A stretch of DNA of 5,029 nucleotides from WTFY01 sp964614915. GTDB taxonomy: Bacteria; Pseudomonadota; Gammaproteobacteria; UBA4575. The DNA lies in contig CAZTNC010000018.1 of assembly GCA_964614915.1 (NCBI GenBank), positions 1 to 5,029 on the forward strand, written 5' to 3'. The translations under genes and the position numbers were made by a program. Below, in pieces: positions 4,530-5,029 of the stretch (positions within the stretch are counted from its first letter, which is position 1; each line of letters starts with the position of its first letter). The notes under the pieces were generated by a model. It did no database searches and was not told where the DNA came from. It saw only the letters and a program-made list of their open reading frames with translations.

Positions 4530-5029
4530 TTGACCGATCAGTCACGTTTCCATGTGGAGGGCCGTCTGAAAACGGTTGAGTTCGTTCTGCCCGAGCCCAC
4601 CGCAACCCTTGATCTCACGATGGACGACGGCGCGCCGATATCTGTCGTGCGCCACGGCAACCCGTCCGGGCCACGCGTGGTGCTGAGCCACGGCAACGGC
4701 TTCGCCAGCGATTCCTACTTCCCGTTCTGGCAGTTGATGCTGGAGCGGTTTGACCTCGCCTTGTTTGATCTTCGCAACTGCGGGCGCAACCCGTTCCATG
4801 CAGCTGAGCCGCATGACTACCCGCGCTTCGCGCGCGACAATGTGGTGGTGCATGACGCAATCGCAAAGGAATGGGGTGGGAAGACCACGATCGGTGTTTT
4901 CCACTCCATGTCGGCGATCGCGGCGCTGCTCGCGGCGGTCGAGGGCGAGTGGCACTGGGATGCGCTGGTGCTGTTCGATCCGCCGGCGGGACCACCGGCG
5001 GATCGAACAGCACCAGCGCATCCCAGTGC
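4530..5029 (+). CDS. Alpha/beta-hydrolase family protein (3'-partial)
   Basis: The frame is open to the window end and gives an N-terminal alpha/beta-hydrolase. Counting from TTG 4530, the strand and oxyanion-hole motif VVLSHGNGF is at 50-58, FDLALFDLRNCGRNPF at 74-89, and the nucleophile elbow GVFHSMSAIAAL at 122-133 with the likely catalytic Ser126. ALVLFDPP follows at 145-152. The acid and histidine of the triad lie beyond the window. The substrate is unknown; esterase, lipase-like or C-C hydrolase are all possible. Start choice is unsure. TTG 4530 has GGGAG ten nt upstream. GTG 4554 has no good ribosome site. A strong GGAGG (4556-4560) sits 5 nt before an in-frame CTG at 4566, giving (M)KTVEFVLPEP. 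Coding is trustworthy only to about 4994, because the right arm of the terminal inverted repeat is a reverse-complement copy. This gene is not part of the usual ispF neighbourhood. Confidence 0.8.
   Translation, partial: MTDQSRFHVEGRLKTVEFVLPEPTATLDLTMDDGAPISVVRHGNPSGPRVVLSHGNGFASDSYFPFWQLMLERFDLALFDLRNCGRNPFHAAEPHDYPRFARDNVVVHDAIAKEWGGKTTIGVFHSMSAIAALLAAVEGEWHWDALVLFDPPAGPPADRTAPAHPS
4952..5029. repeat. Terminal 35-bp perfect inverted repeat, probable fold-back artefact
   Basis: Bases 4952-4986 are the exact reverse complement of 4995-5029, separated by 8 nt (CGGGACCA). The left arm encodes HWDALVLFDPP of the hydrolase, which is conserved-looking coding sequence. The right arm reads on as PADRTAPAHPS, with no family resemblance, and ends at the last base. 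The inner CCGCCGG and CCGGCGG (4980-4986, 4995-5001) could be a native short palindrome that allowed a strand to fold back and copy itself, or an assembler to turn round. Confidence 0.85.

Noticed and set aside
4237..4533. 98-codon + strand open frame spanning the ispF end, tRNA fragment and intergenic region
   Set aside because: It is out of frame with ispF for its first third and crosses the tRNA-like segment and hairpin. The translation is low-quality with no motif.
4542..5021. Long minus-strand open frame of 159 codons opposite the hydrolase
   Set aside because: Arg/His-rich translation typical of an antisense shadow of GC-rich coding sequence. It starts inside the artefactual right arm of the inverted repeat, and the + strand frame has clear alpha/beta-hydrolase motifs.
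4952..5029. Terminal hairpin as a transcription terminator or telomere-type end
   Set aside because: The left arm is conserved hydrolase coding sequence, there is no T run, and the 35-bp perfection ending at the last base fits a fold-back artefact better.

Overview
The window looks like a contig from a gammaproteobacterium, probably of metagenomic origin. It is moderately GC-rich, with tightly packed genes all on the + strand. The order pyrG-kdsA-eno-ftsB-ispD-ispF is the classic gammaproteobacterial housekeeping cluster. The KdsA protein is of the metal-dependent (Cys) class, most like the type I recall from xanthomonads and similar lineages rather than the enterobacterial Asn type. I cannot name a genus.

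Positions 1-4346 form an ordinary, apparently intact core operon segment. It starts inside pyrG, at the glutaminase active site, and continues through kdsA (KDO-8-phosphate synthase, for LPS inner core), eno (enolase), ftsB (divisome coiled-coil protein), ispD and ispF (two steps of the MEP isoprenoid pathway). Gaps are short. ftsB and ispD both appear to use TTG starts, and ispD overlaps the end of ftsB by 14 nt. CTP, PEP (made by enolase, used by KdsA) and the CTP-dependent IspD step link these genes metabolically: pyrG supplies CTP for IspD and for CMP-KDO, and eno supplies PEP for KdsA.

From about 4336 the character changes. The last codons and the TAG stop of ispF lie inside what reads as the 3' half of a tRNA gene, from a CAT anticodon loop through the T arm to a CCA-like end. 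A terminator-like hairpin follows, then about 115 nt of non-coding sequence with a short direct repeat. Next comes the 5' part of an alpha/beta-hydrolase gene that is not part of the usual neighbourhood. A tRNA 3' half beginning at the anticodon loop is the usual form of an integrase attachment-site copy, so this is either an integration or excision scar or a chimeric assembly joint.

The window ends in a perfect 35-bp inverted repeat (4952-4986 and 4995-5029, 8-nt loop). Its right arm is the exact reverse complement of hydrolase coding sequence and stops at the last base. This is best explained as a fold-back artefact at the contig end. I found no CRISPR array, insertion sequence, toxin-antitoxin pair or clearly new system. 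The most interesting place is the ispF/tRNA-fragment junction.
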